A stretch of DNA of 64,000 nt from Sphingomonas sanxanigenens DSM 19645 = NX02 (lineage in GTDB: Bacteria > Pseudomonadota > Alphaproteobacteria > Sphingomonadales > Sphingomonadaceae), in NCBI RefSeq assembly GCF_000512205.2, contig NZ_CP006644.1:3466520-3530519 (forward strand). Direction: 5' to 3'. The notes below the pieces were generated by a model. It saw only the letters and a program-made list of their open reading frames with translations. It was not told the DNA's origin and searched no databases. Every line of letters starts with the position of its first letter. The first letter of the stretch is position 1. The position numbers and the translations under genes were made by a program. Shown here one piece after another: positions 18,237 through 26,984 of this stretch.

Positions 18237-19375
18237 GGCTTTCGTTCCGTCCGGATCCATTGCTTCTGGCGGCGGGTGGCGAACTGGGCGATGATCGGCA
18301 GCTTCCACAGCAGATAGGCCGGCAGTTGCGCCAGGCTGCGCGCCGGCAGCAGAGCCCGTCCATGTGCGTGCCACGCGCCGATCAGGCCGATGGCGAGCAT
18401 GAGTTCGAGACCGATCAGCAAGAGAACAGGCGTGGAGAAGCCGGCGAGCAGCAGCGCGGCGAATGTCGCGAGGCCGGCGATGCCGATCAGCAGCACCGTG
18501 GGCGGCACCATCAGGTCGAGCGCCACCATCAGCAGCCCTGCACGCAGCAGGCGCGGCACATAGACCGCCATCGAATGCAGCATGCCATGTTCCCAGCGGC
18601 GGCGCTGCCCCTCGGTGCCACGCTGCGAGCTGGCGGCGCTGGTGAAACGCGCCGTCTCTTCGAACAGCACCTTTTCGCCTTCGAGCAGCAGGTCCAGCCC
18701 CATGTCCAGATCCTCGACGAGCGAGTCGGGCCGCCATTCGATGCGGCGGAACAGTTCGCGCGGAAAGGCCATGCCGCTGCCCTGCAGCAGCGCGGCTCCC
18801 GCCAACGCGGCCAGCGCACGCTGGCGCACCAGATTCTTGATGAGGAACGCGAAGCAGGAGACGCGGACGATCGCGGTCGCGTCATCCGGCGGCAGCATCA
18901 GATAGGCGCCCTGCACCACCGCGTGGCAACGCCCCGCAGTCTCGGCGAGGCGCTGGAGCGCAAGCGGCTCCGGCTCGCAATCGGCGTCGACGATGACCAC
19001 CACCGTATCGGCACCCGCCGACAGGTGCGCCCGGCCGAATTCCAGCGCGCAGCCCTTGCCGCGCCGCTCGGGATCGGTTCGCTCGATGACCGTCGCCCCC
19101 AGACCGCGTGCGATGGCGGCGGTCTCGTCGGTGCAATTGTCCGCGATCACGATCAGCCGGTCTTGGGGGCGAAGTTGCGCGAGCACCGCCCGCACCGGCC
19201 CGGCGATGCCCGCAGCCTCATCGTGCGCGGGCATCAGCACGGTAAAGGCGGGCGCGCCGACGGCGGGCGCGATGGCCCGCGCCCGTGCCCAGGCGCCGGT
19301 GACGCACTCGATCGCGAGCACCGCCACGGGCAGCGCAACGATCAGGCAGAGCAGCCAGACGAACAGCAGCATCAT
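18233..19375 (-). CDS. Membrane GT2-family glycosyltransferase
   Basis: 380 residues. An N-terminal membrane segment (residues 1-23) precedes a GT-A catalytic domain: FTVLMPAHDEAAGI, VIADNCTDETA, VDADCEPEP (DxD), GSGMAFPRELF, LVEDLDMGLDLLLEG (ED) and QRRRWEHGM, which matches the Q/RxxRW motif of processive-type GT2 enzymes. Two or three further membrane segments follow (about 275-345). This cellulose-synthase-like layout, with the active site at the inner face of the membrane, is common in exopolysaccharide loci. It overlaps the downstream GT2 by four bases; the upstream 2OG oxygenase ends 23 bases before its start. Confidence 0.88.
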   Translation of the reverse strand: MMLLFVWLLCLIVALPVAVLAIECVTGAWARARAIAPAVGAPAFTVLMPAHDEAAGIAGPVRAVLAQLRPQDRLIVIADNCTDETAAIARGLGATVIERTDPERRGKGCALEFGRAHLSAGADTVVVIVDADCEPEPLALQRLAETAGRCHAVVQGAYLMLPPDDATAIVRVSCFAFLIKNLVRQRALAALAGAALLQGSGMAFPRELFRRIEWRPDSLVEDLDMGLDLLLEGEKVLFEETARFTSAASSQRGTEGQRRRWEHGMLHSMAVYVPRLLRAGLLMVALDLMVPPTVLLIGIAGLATFAALLLAGFSTPVLLLIGLELMLAIGLIGAWHAHGRALLPARSLAQLPAYLLWKLPIIAQFATRRQKQWIRTERKP

Positions 19376-19398
19376 CGTTCAGCGCCTTCGATCTGCCT

Positions 19399-20217
19399 TC
19401 AGGCGCTGCGGCGGCGCTGCAGCACGGGCGGGATCCAGTCCGCCTTCAGATGCTGCATCATGATCCGCCAGTCGCGCTTGTCGGTGGTGCCGGGACGGCG
19501 GCGGAAATCGGTGGTGCGCTCGATCCCCTTTTCCACCTTGCGGGCGGTGTAGTAATAGGTCGCGATCGAGCGCCGCGACCGTTCGGGCGGGCAGTTCAGC
19601 GGATCGGGGTGGCCGTGGAAGGTATCGCTGTCGGTGTTGAACACCACGGCGCGGCCCAGCAGCGGCAGGACCCGCTGCTCCGCCGCCTTCATCTTGCGAT
19701 CCCACAGCTCCAGCGCACCGCCATAGCCGGCATCCCAATCATCATTGAGATAGATCAGCAGGTTGAGCCGCCGGTCGACGTTCATGTCATTGTGGTGCGG
19801 AAAGTCGGCATGGATGCCGAGATGGCCGCCGCGCCGCGTTTCGTGCAAGCCGGCACCGGCATGATAGGGATCGGCGATCAGCCCCTCGATCCCCGTCATC
19901 GCGGAGAGGAAGGCGAGAAAGGCGCGCGAGTTGAGTTCCGCGAACAGCACCCGCGTCGCGGGGCCGTGGCACTCGTCGGGGCGGAACTGAAACTTGTAGC
20001 GTTCCTGATCGCGCAGGAAGCAATCCTGCCCGCTGCTGTCGGGAAATTCCGCGACGACCTGCCGCAGCAGATCCTCGTCGAGGAAATCGTCCATCACCAT
20101 GTGCGGGAAGGGCGCGTTGGCACGATAGGCCGTCGCAAGCCCTTCGCCGGCCGCATGGCACTGGTCGAAGTCGAAGCACCGGTAACCACCGAGATCGGTT
20201 AAACTGAGCAGTGGCAT
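19399..20217 (-). CDS. 2-oxoglutarate/Fe(II)-dependent oxygenase
   Basis: 272 residues from ATG 20217 (ribosome-binding site AAAGGGG; an in-frame GTG two codons earlier is less likely). The prolyl-4-hydroxylase-like fold shows the iron ligands His136-x-Asp138 (HADFPHHND) and His201 (TDSDTFHGHPDP), with arginines near 213-216 to bind 2-oxoglutarate; LIYLNDDWDAGYGGALELWD is typical of the family. It heads an operon with two GT2 enzymes and is divergent from the GT4/flippase unit. In this setting it probably hydroxylates a sugar, lipid or acyl substituent of the polysaccharide, but the substrate cannot be deduced. A second oxygenase of this superfamily is encoded at 33573. Confidence 0.82.
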   Translation of the reverse strand: MPLLSLTDLGGYRCFDFDQCHAAGEGLATAYRANAPFPHMVMDDFLDEDLLRQVVAEFPDSSGQDCFLRDQERYKFQFRPDECHGPATRVLFAELNSRAFLAFLSAMTGIEGLIADPYHAGAGLHETRRGGHLGIHADFPHHNDMNVDRRLNLLIYLNDDWDAGYGGALELWDRKMKAAEQRVLPLLGRAVVFNTDSDTFHGHPDPLNCPPERSRRSIATYYYTARKVEKGIERTTDFRRRPGTTDKRDWRIMMQHLKADWIPPVLQRRRSA

Positions 20218-20405
20218 TCCCACCCCTTTTCAGGATCGACGCACGAGATGAAGCGCGCGGCGAACGGCGCGTTTCAGATGCCCTAAATTAAGCGCTTCCA
20301 ACCGGTTCGGAACAAGCCGTCAAAACACCTACGGATTTCTCATAATCGACAGCGTTCGGGGTGGATGAATAGAAGCAGGTACCGTCGGACTGGAGGTTTT
20401 TGCCG

Positions 20406-21626
20406 GTGCATATCGGGCTTTGCTCCCCTCATTGGCCGCCATCTGGCGCGGCGAACGGTATCGTCAGCTATGTGGCGGCGGTGCGGAATCACTTCATCGC
20501 CAGCGGCCATGACGCGTCGGTGATCGCCGACGGCCAGCTGTTCCTGGGCGATGGCCGCGCGGTGCCGCTGGTTCAGGCAGAGAATGGCGGCAGCCTGTTC
20601 GCCAGGCTGGGTCGCAAGGCGATGCACCGGATCGATTCACTCAACGACGGCGCGATGCCCGAAGTCGGCCGAATCATCGCGCGGCAGGTGAACGCCGCAC
20701 GCGCCATCGCGCCGATCGACATCGTCGAGATGGAGGAAAGCTTCGGCTGGTCGGATACCGTGCGCCGGCGCACCGCGGTGCCGATCGTCACCCGGCTTCA
20801 CGGCCCGCATTTCCTGAAACCCCCGCGTCCGCGCACGCCCGACGAGCAACGCGCCGACCGGCAGCGCATCGGTGCCGAGGGTCGCGCCGTGCGCGGTGCG
20901 CGCACGCTCACCGCGCCGACCCGCGCGGTGATGGACGCGACCTGCAATCAATATGCGCGCGCAGCGACCGCCGCGAGCAACGTCATCCCCAATCCGATCG
21001 CGCTGGCGCCGCCCGCGATCCGCTGGAGCGCCGAGCGCTGCGAGCCCGGACATATCCTCGCCGTCGGCCGCTTCGATTACTGGAAGGGGGCGGACACGAT
21101 GCTGCGCGCGTTCGACACGCTGCTGCGCAGCCGCCCCGACGCCCGCCTGACATTGGTCGGCCCGGACATGGGGCTGGAGGTCGCGGCGGGCAAGCTGGTC
21201 AACTATGACGCGTTCGTCGCCGAACATCTCTCGCCCCAGGCGCAAGCCCGCACGCGCTATCTGGGCAAGCAGACGCCCGACCAGATCACCGCGCTGCGCC
21301 ATACCGCGCAGGTCACCGTCTGCGCCTCGCGCTGGGAGAATTTCCCCTATGCGCTGCTGGAAGGCTTCGCCGCAGGCTGCCCGATGGTCTGCACCGACTG
21401 GCCGGGGGGCCGGGAGATCATCGTCGATGGCGAGAGCGGCCTGCTGACCCCCGTCGGCGATGCCGATGCGCTGGCGGCGCGGCTGGACATGCTGCTGGGC
21501 AATCCGGCGCTCATGACGAAAATCGCAGAAGGCGGCTTCATCCGGTGCCGCGATCATTTCTCGGTAGAGGCGGTCGGGGCGCAGCTCCTCGACTGCTACA
21601 GCGCCGCACTGGAAGGCAAATCATGA
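20406..21626 (+). CDS. GT4-family glycosyltransferase
   Basis: 406 residues from GTG 20406, nine bases after GGAGG; a TTG at 20400 is the alternative but sits only three bases from it. The N-terminus (HIGLCSPHWPPSGAANGIVSYV) is the glycine-rich loop of GT-B enzymes. The C-terminal Rossmann domain has ILAVGRFDYWKGADTMLRAFD, RYLGKQTPDQITALRHTAQVTVCASRWENFPYALLEGFAAGCPMV and GGREIIVDGESGLL, which include the EX7E nucleotide-sugar site. It is coupled by an ATGA overlap to the flippase gene. It is predicted to add one sugar to the lipid-linked repeat unit on the cytoplasmic face. Confidence 0.88.
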   Translation: MHIGLCSPHWPPSGAANGIVSYVAAVRNHFIASGHDASVIADGQLFLGDGRAVPLVQAENGGSLFARLGRKAMHRIDSLNDGAMPEVGRIIARQVNAARAIAPIDIVEMEESFGWSDTVRRRTAVPIVTRLHGPHFLKPPRPRTPDEQRADRQRIGAEGRAVRGARTLTAPTRAVMDATCNQYARAATAASNVIPNPIALAPPAIRWSAERCEPGHILAVGRFDYWKGADTMLRAFDTLLRSRPDARLTLVGPDMGLEVAAGKLVNYDAFVAEHLSPQAQARTRYLGKQTPDQITALRHTAQVTVCASRWENFPYALLEGFAAGCPMVCTDWPGGREIIVDGESGLLTPVGDADALAARLDMLLGNPALMTKIAEGGFIRCRDHFSVEAVGAQLLDCYSAALEGKS

Positions 21627-23005
21627 GTCACGGACAGGTCCAGAAGCTGGCACCGCCCGCGTTCGACGCGCGCGCATTGATCCGCAAGCTGCTGGAGATC
21701 GCACAGCGCGATACCAACGTCGTCGTCATCTTCGTGGTGATCAACAATCTGCTGCGCGCGGTCAGCAGCGTGATCCTCACCCGGCTGCTGGTGCCCGAGG
21801 TGTTCGGCATCGCCGGGGTCATCGGGTCGATCTCGTTCACCGTCGCGATGGCGTCGGATCTCGGGTTCCAGGCCTTCGTGGTCCGCCATGCCGAGGGCGA
21901 CAATCGCCGCTTCCTCGATACGGTGTGGACGATCTCGCTGATCCGCTCCGCCTTCCTGACCGTGCTGCTGATGGCGCTCGCCGAGCCGATCGCGCTGCTG
22001 TTCGACAAGCCCGAACTGGCGCCGATCATCTTCGTCTCGTCGCTGACCTTCATCATCGAGGGGGTCGCCTCGCTGACCTTGCTGACGGCGCTGCGCAACC
22101 GCCAGATCCTGCGGCTGTCGCTGCTGGAGGCCGCGGTGGTGGTCATCCAGATCATCTTTGCCGCCACGCTCGCCTATTTCTGGCGGAACTACTGGGCGAT
22201 CCTCGTCGCGATGCTGGTGAGCAGCAGCTTCAAGACGTTGCTCAGCTACGTGATGTTCTCCAACTCGGCGCGCCGCTTTGCCTGGGAACCGGTCTTCGCG
22301 AAGGATTTGTGGAAGTTCGCGCGGTTCGTCACCGGATCGAGCCTGATCTCGCTGGTGCTCGCGCAATCGGACAAGCTGTTGCTGGCGCGGCTGATGCCGC
22401 TCGACGATTTCGGCCTCTATATCCTTGCGGGCAACCTCGCATCCGCCCCCCTCGCCTTCACCGGCGCCTATGCCAGCCGCGTCCTCTACCCGACCTATTC
22501 GCAGCTCTTCCGCGAAGGCGTCGCCGATCTGCGCGCGCAATTCTACGCCAAGCGCTGGATGCCCTCGCTGCTGTTCACCTTCGCCGCGGGCGGCCTGATC
22601 GGATCGGCGCCGCTGGTGATCACCATCCTCTACGACCCGCGCTATGCGGACGCCGCCATCTACCTGCAGATCCTCGCGATCGCGCCGATGCTGGCGCTCG
22701 CCAGCAACGCCGCCAACGAGGCGCTCACCGCCACCGGCCGCATCCGCGCCACCTTCGAGGCGAGCGTCGCCAAGCTGATCTGGCTGGTGATCGCGGCACC
22801 CACCGGCTTCTATTTGGGCGGCGCCATCGGCCTTGTGCTGGGGGTCGCGATGATGGAGGTCGCCGCGCTGGCGCTCAAATGGTGGCAGATGCACCGCGCC
22901 AGCCTGCTCGACATGCGGCAGGAGATGATCTTCCTGGCGGCGGGCGGCGCGGGCATCCTGGTAGGAACGATCGGCGACCTGATCATCCGGCGGTTGTTCA
23001 TCTGA
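21623..23005 (+). CDS. Wzx-type oligosaccharide flippase
   Basis: 460 residues with about 12 membrane segments spread over the whole length. It belongs to the MATE-like polysaccharide-transporter (PST/Wzx) group: ILTRLLVPEVFGIAGVIGSI near the N-terminus, LAQSDKLLLARLMPLDDFGLYILAGNLA in the middle and PVLYPTYSQLF-like and ILAIAPMLALASNAANEALTATGR segments after it. It should move undecaprenyl-diphosphate-linked repeat units across the inner membrane for periplasmic polymerisation. It is coupled by a four-base overlap to the GT4 gene and followed by an intrinsic terminator, so this is a two-gene unit. Confidence 0.9.
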   Translation: MSHGQVQKLAPPAFDARALIRKLLEIAQRDTNVVVIFVVINNLLRAVSSVILTRLLVPEVFGIAGVIGSISFTVAMASDLGFQAFVVRHAEGDNRRFLDTVWTISLIRSAFLTVLLMALAEPIALLFDKPELAPIIFVSSLTFIIEGVASLTLLTALRNRQILRLSLLEAAVVVIQIIFAATLAYFWRNYWAILVAMLVSSSFKTLLSYVMFSNSARRFAWEPVFAKDLWKFARFVTGSSLISLVLAQSDKLLLARLMPLDDFGLYILAGNLASAPLAFTGAYASRVLYPTYSQLFREGVADLRAQFYAKRWMPSLLFTFAAGGLIGSAPLVITILYDPRYADAAIYLQILAIAPMLALASNAANEALTATGRIRATFEASVAKLIWLVIAAPTGFYLGGAIGLVLGVAMMEVAALALKWWQMHRASLLDMRQEMIFLAAGGAGILVGTIGDLIIRRLFI

Positions 23006-23034
23006 TACCGGCCGGAAATGCACTAATGGGATGG

Positions 23035-23076
23035 ACCCGATCGGATCAGTGATGGTCCGGTCGGGTTTATTCTTTG
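23035..23076 (+). terminator. Intrinsic terminator after the flippase gene
   Basis: ACCCGATCGGA (23035-23045) pairs with TCCGGTCGGGT (23056-23066) with one G-U pair and a 10-base loop, followed by TTTATTCTTT. It lies 30 bases after the flippase stop. Confidence 0.8.
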
Positions 23077-23151
23077 AGGACTTGCGCTGCTGCTGAACAC
23101 CCTGCTGTCAGCCATTCCGGTCTCTAGAGAGCAACAGAGGTGGCAACGATT

Positions 23152-23553
23152 TTAACAGCCATTCGCCGTTTGATCGAACGGTTCGATCGCTACCGAAATT
23201 GCGGTCGCGGCGATCTCTCCATCCATCCCGTAGGTCCCGGCGAGATGCAGAGCGTGCTCGTCGCCGGTCCTTTCAATCCACAACGCCGCGAGCACGTTCT
23301 GATGATTCCAGTCTTCCAATCTTAAAGATTGGATACCGTCGATCGTGAATGTCACCAAAGCATGGCGGTCCAAGATAAAATAACCGGCCTCGTCGACCTC
23401 GCTTGTCGTTCGCCACGCATGGATCCGGATTGTGGATGAGTACGGGGCGCGCCTGAGATCGAGAAACAAGACCTCAGCGTCGTGAAAGTTGGGAGAGCAG
23501 CCGAACCATTCAACCAAGCTGGCCCAACCCGGAATCGACACGAATTCGCTCAT
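23152..23553 (-). CDS. Small protein resembling Imm50-type immunity proteins
   Basis: 133 residues, no signal peptide or membrane segment. The N-terminus (W..FGCSPNFHDAEVLFLDLRR) and the pattern TFTIDGIQSLRLEDWNHQNVLAALWIE resemble the Imm50 family of polymorphic-toxin immunity proteins, in which an FHDAE motif near residue 23 is common. The match is by eye only. It sits alone between the flippase and polymerase genes, has no visible toxin partner in the window, and could equally be an unrelated conserved protein of unknown function. Confidence 0.5.
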   Translation of the reverse strand: MSEFVSIPGWASLVEWFGCSPNFHDAEVLFLDLRRAPYSSTIRIHAWRTTSEVDEAGYFILDRHALVTFTIDGIQSLRLEDWNHQNVLAALWIERTGDEHALHLAGTYGMDGEIAATAISVAIEPFDQTANGC

Positions 23554-23709
23554 TCAACGCCGATAACTCAGATGGAGCCGTCGTCAAACGGCCGTATGAG
23601 AGAAGCGTTGGCCAGCCCCACTCGTCTCCCAAAGCGAGGGCTCGGCGGGGCGAAGGTGACAAAGGTTACAGTGAATTCGGCCTGTTCGCCGCTCCGATAG
23701 CGCCCGCCC

Positions 23710-25290
23710 CTACGACGCCAGCGCCTTGAATCCGACCAGCGGCACCACTTCCGGCGCGGGCTGCAGCGCCGGCACCTCTTCCGCCACCGCCCAGTGGCGT
23801 ACCCCCAGCAGCGCGGCGGAGAAGCCGAAGATGCCGAACAGGTAGAAGGCGGGGCGGCCGCCGAAGGAGGTGAAGATCAGCATCTCCGCCACCATCAGCA
23901 GGCAGCCGAAGGCGAAGGCGGTCGGCGCGATCAGGCGAGGTACCTGGGCGGGGCGCGAGGTGGCGAGCGCAGTGAGGAAGACGGCGAAACCGCCGGCGAA
24001 CATCACGATGCCGAGGCTGCCGCCGATCAGCATGATCCAGATATAGGTGTTGACGAAGTCGATGATGCCTTCGCCCTGGCGCAGGTCTTCAAGCCGCTCG
24101 AGGATCTGCGGCGTCGAATAGCCATAGATCGGGCTGCGCCAGAATTCTTCCATACCGCGCTCGAACAGCATCCGGCGATATTCGGACGTATCGCTGGAAT
24201 TGCCCGACATCCCCAGGGATTCGGAGAGGTGGGGGGAGAATTGAGCGGCTGTGAACAGCGCCATCGCGCCGGCGCCGATCACCATCAGCTTGCCCATCAG
24301 CGGTGCGAAGCGGCCGCGGATCGCGTCGCTGGCGAGGATGGCGATGCACAGCCCGATCCAGGCGCCGCGCGATTGCGGGGCGTAAAGGCCGAAGATCGCG
24401 ATCGACAGCACCGCCCCATGATACATCCAGGATCGGAAATGATCGCGGCACACCCACAGCGCGAGCGTGAACATCGCCAGCACCATCGCCGCCGAGGTCG
24501 GCTCCATGAACGGCCCGCCGGCGCGCAGCATGCCGGCGCGTGCCTTGACGATCAGCATCATCGGCACGCCATATTTGGCATAGAGATCGTTATACATCGG
24601 CCAGGTCCGCAGCGCCTCATAGCCGAGGATCGCGGCGAACACGACCGCGCCGCACGCCAGCCACAAGGTCGTGCGCTCGACATCGTCGACGTTGCGAATG
24701 CCGCGGCTGACGACATAATAGGGCAGGCCGAGGTCGATCATCACGTTGAGCGAGGCGCGCAGGAAGTTGGAGATGCTGGTGTCGCGCGAAAGCGCCGCGG
24801 CGATCATCAGCACGATGCCGATCGCCACAGCATCCCATTGCGCGCCCGGCCGCCCCTTCTGCGGATTGAACAGGATCGCGGCGCCGGCGCCGAAGCCCAG
24901 CGCATCGAGCATGCCGAATTCGAACAGCTTGAGCGATCCCACCGCCACGCTCATGTCGAGCGGCGGGAGCAGCAGCATCGAGAAGAGATAGACCGGCACC
25001 ATCCGCTCGAAGGCGCCGCGAGCGATCAGCGGCACCCACAGCAGCATGACGATCTGCAGCATGAACAGCTTGGGCAGCGAGAAAACGACCAGCGGCATCG
25101 CCACGGCGACGCCCAACGCGACATTGCCGACGACGTCGCGATGCTCCGCCTTAAGGCAATGGCGGAACAGCCACGCCGAACCGCCGCTGACGATGGCGAT
25201 GTGCAGCGCGGGCTTCAGATAGCCGAGGCCGCCGAACGGCACCCCCAGCACCACCGAGACGAGCGCGACGGCAATCAGTCCGACAGGCAT
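23710..25290 (-). CDS. Wzy/O-antigen-ligase-like polysaccharide polymerase
   Basis: 526 residues with about 12 membrane segments and a larger periplasmic loop in the second half (about residues 335-420), the usual shape of Wzy polymerases and WaaL ligases. The segment GLYAPQSRGAWIGL is the conserved R/G-rich motif of the O-antigen-ligase domain, and the loop carries EYRRMLFERGMEEFWRSPIYGYS, also typical. In a Wzx/Wzy locus it would join flipped repeat units in the periplasm. Its start overlaps the stop of the GH-A-like gene by one base (TGATG), so the two are coupled. Ligase rather than polymerase function cannot be excluded. Confidence 0.85.
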   Translation of the reverse strand: MPVGLIAVALVSVVLGVPFGGLGYLKPALHIAIVSGGSAWLFRHCLKAEHRDVVGNVALGVAVAMPLVVFSLPKLFMLQIVMLLWVPLIARGAFERMVPVYLFSMLLLPPLDMSVAVGSLKLFEFGMLDALGFGAGAAILFNPQKGRPGAQWDAVAIGIVLMIAAALSRDTSISNFLRASLNVMIDLGLPYYVVSRGIRNVDDVERTTLWLACGAVVFAAILGYEALRTWPMYNDLYAKYGVPMMLIVKARAGMLRAGGPFMEPTSAAMVLAMFTLALWVCRDHFRSWMYHGAVLSIAIFGLYAPQSRGAWIGLCIAILASDAIRGRFAPLMGKLMVIGAGAMALFTAAQFSPHLSESLGMSGNSSDTSEYRRMLFERGMEEFWRSPIYGYSTPQILERLEDLRQGEGIIDFVNTYIWIMLIGGSLGIVMFAGGFAVFLTALATSRPAQVPRLIAPTAFAFGCLLMVAEMLIFTSFGGRPAFYLFGIFGFSAALLGVRHWAVAEEVPALQPAPEVVPLVGFKALAS

Positions 25291-26909
25291 CAGCGTCGTC
25301 GCAACAGGAACTGCTGCACGGCGCGCAGCTTGGGCGCCTCTTCCACGGGCTGGCCGGCATATTCGCGCAGGCCCCAGGAGCCGTAATCGGCGATCGGCGC
25401 GGTCGACGCATAGAGCATCAGGGTGCTGTGAATGCGCTTATCCCATTGTTCGAGGTAGCGCTGGTAGACATCGGCCATGCGCGGATCGCGCTGAATCGCC
25501 TGCGCCAGCGCCATATCGTTGGTCACGAGATGCTGGCCGCCCTCATAGGCGATGAAGCGCTTGCCGAAGCGTGCGGCGAGCGTGCGGTTCTGTTCGGCGA
25601 ACCCCATCGTCTCGTCGATCGCCTTGGGCATGTGCGCGAACACGCGGTCGACCGAGCCGGCGTCGATCCCGTCGAGCTCCATCCAGATGTAGGGCGCGGT
25701 CGCCAGCGCATCGATCCATTGCGCCGTATCCTCATAGCCGAGGATCAGTTCGCCCAGATAGGGATTGACGTGCTGGTAGGATGCGACACGGACGAGCTTG
25801 CCCGGCCGATCCGCGAACACCTCCGTCCAGATCTTCATCGCGGTGCGCACCTTCTGCGCATAGCGCAAGGTCTGCGCGGTGGTGCCGTCGCCATCGCCCA
25901 GCTTCAGCGCCCGCCCCTCGCGCTCGGCCTGTTCGGAGACGTCGAAGATCGCGTTCCACACCTCGTTGCCGAGTTCGACATGGACCGTCCGGTCGGGATC
26001 GAGCCGGTCATGCACCAGCTTCGCGAAGTTGCGGATATAGGCTTCGTCCGCCTTGTAGGGCATCAGCAGCCAGGGGTCGGCGTCGGTCTGGTTGACGAGG
26101 TCGACCATATCCTCGATCGACACGCCACCGGCCACCGCCTGCGACCCGTGCGTCGGCAAGGTGCGGTCGGACCAGCGGACCGCGGCATTGTCGTTGATCC
26201 GCTGCCAGTCGAGGAATCGGATCAACCCGAACTGCTTCACATAGGCGACGAATTCGGGGTGGAAGCGCTCTGCCGCCGGGCGGCTCGTCTCGCGGCAGTC
26301 GATCGCGCGCAACGGATCGCCGGGATTTGTGCGCATCAGTTCCACCCACGCGCCTTCATCCGGATTGCCGGTAACGGTGAGGTCGAAGGTCAGTGAATTG
26401 GAACCACGATCGCGCACGCGCGCCGCGCCGCCGGCGTCGAGCTCACCGCTGCCCTGCCAGGTGCAGCGCACCAGCGTGGTGCCGAACGGTGCCGGCGGCA
26501 AGGTCAACGGGCGCGGCGCGGTCTGGCCGGGCTTCAGCGAGCGCACCCAGCCTTCGCGATCGATCTGGTCGGCGGGCAGCGCCGTCCAGCCATCGCCCTC
26601 GTTGGAGAACCATTCGCTTTGCGCGATCAGGTTGGTGAACACCTGCTGGCGGTTGTGCACCGGCAGGCCGAACAGGTTGATGCCGATCGCGGTGGTCGTC
26701 ACGGGCGCCGGTACCGAAGCGGCCGCGGGCGCGGCGGCGGTCGCGCCGCCGGTCAGCCGCTCGATGCGACCCGGAAAGGCATAGGCGGCAACCGCGGTCG
26801 CCACCCCCACCAGCCCGAGGGCGCCGACGATCCGAGCATAGAGCTTCCGCCGCCGACTACGCTTGAACGATCCGGGATAGGGCAACGCAACGCCTCCACA
26901 CCATGCCAT
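25290..26909 (-). CDS. Membrane-anchored glycoside-hydrolase-like (clan GH-A-type) protein
   Basis: Up to 539 residues. A basic N-terminus (FKRSRRRKLYAR) and one membrane segment (about 25-45) predict an inner-membrane anchor with a periplasmic body. ATG 26909 lacks a good ribosome-binding site, whereas TTG 26885 lies seven bases after GGAGG and may be the true start. Residues around 315 (VELGNEVWN) match the acid/base N-E of clan GH-A glycosidases and those around 454 (FIAYEGGQH) offer the nucleophile Glu; the region before resembles an Ig-like or carbohydrate-binding part. Co-transcription with wzy suggests a role in trimming or releasing the polymer. The exact family was not identified. 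Confidence 0.7.
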   Translation of the reverse strand: MAWCGGVALPYPGSFKRSRRRKLYARIVGALGLVGVATAVAAYAFPGRIERLTGGATAAAPAAASVPAPVTTTAIGINLFGLPVHNRQQVFTNLIAQSEWFSNEGDGWTALPADQIDREGWVRSLKPGQTAPRPLTLPPAPFGTTLVRCTWQGSGELDAGGAARVRDRGSNSLTFDLTVTGNPDEGAWVELMRTNPGDPLRAIDCRETSRPAAERFHPEFVAYVKQFGLIRFLDWQRINDNAAVRWSDRTLPTHGSQAVAGGVSIEDMVDLVNQTDADPWLLMPYKADEAYIRNFAKLVHDRLDPDRTVHVELGNEVWNAIFDVSEQAEREGRALKLGDGDGTTAQTLRYAQKVRTAMKIWTEVFADRPGKLVRVASYQHVNPYLGELILGYEDTAQWIDALATAPYIWMELDGIDAGSVDRVFAHMPKAIDETMGFAEQNRTLAARFGKRFIAYEGGQHLVTNDMALAQAIQRDPRMADVYQRYLEQWDKRIHSTLMLYASTAPIADYGSWGLREYAGQPVEEAPKLRAVQQFLLRRR

Positions 26910-26984
26910 GCCCCGACCGATCTAGCCGTGGGAGGCGCCGAACGGCATTGGCAGATTTAAGACCGGCCGATTGCCCGCCGCCGA

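Noticed and set aside
23554-23709. Short plus-strand frame between the immunity-like gene and wzy
   Set aside because: Its 72 residues overlap the start of the minus-strand gene, lack a ribosome-binding site and match nothing.
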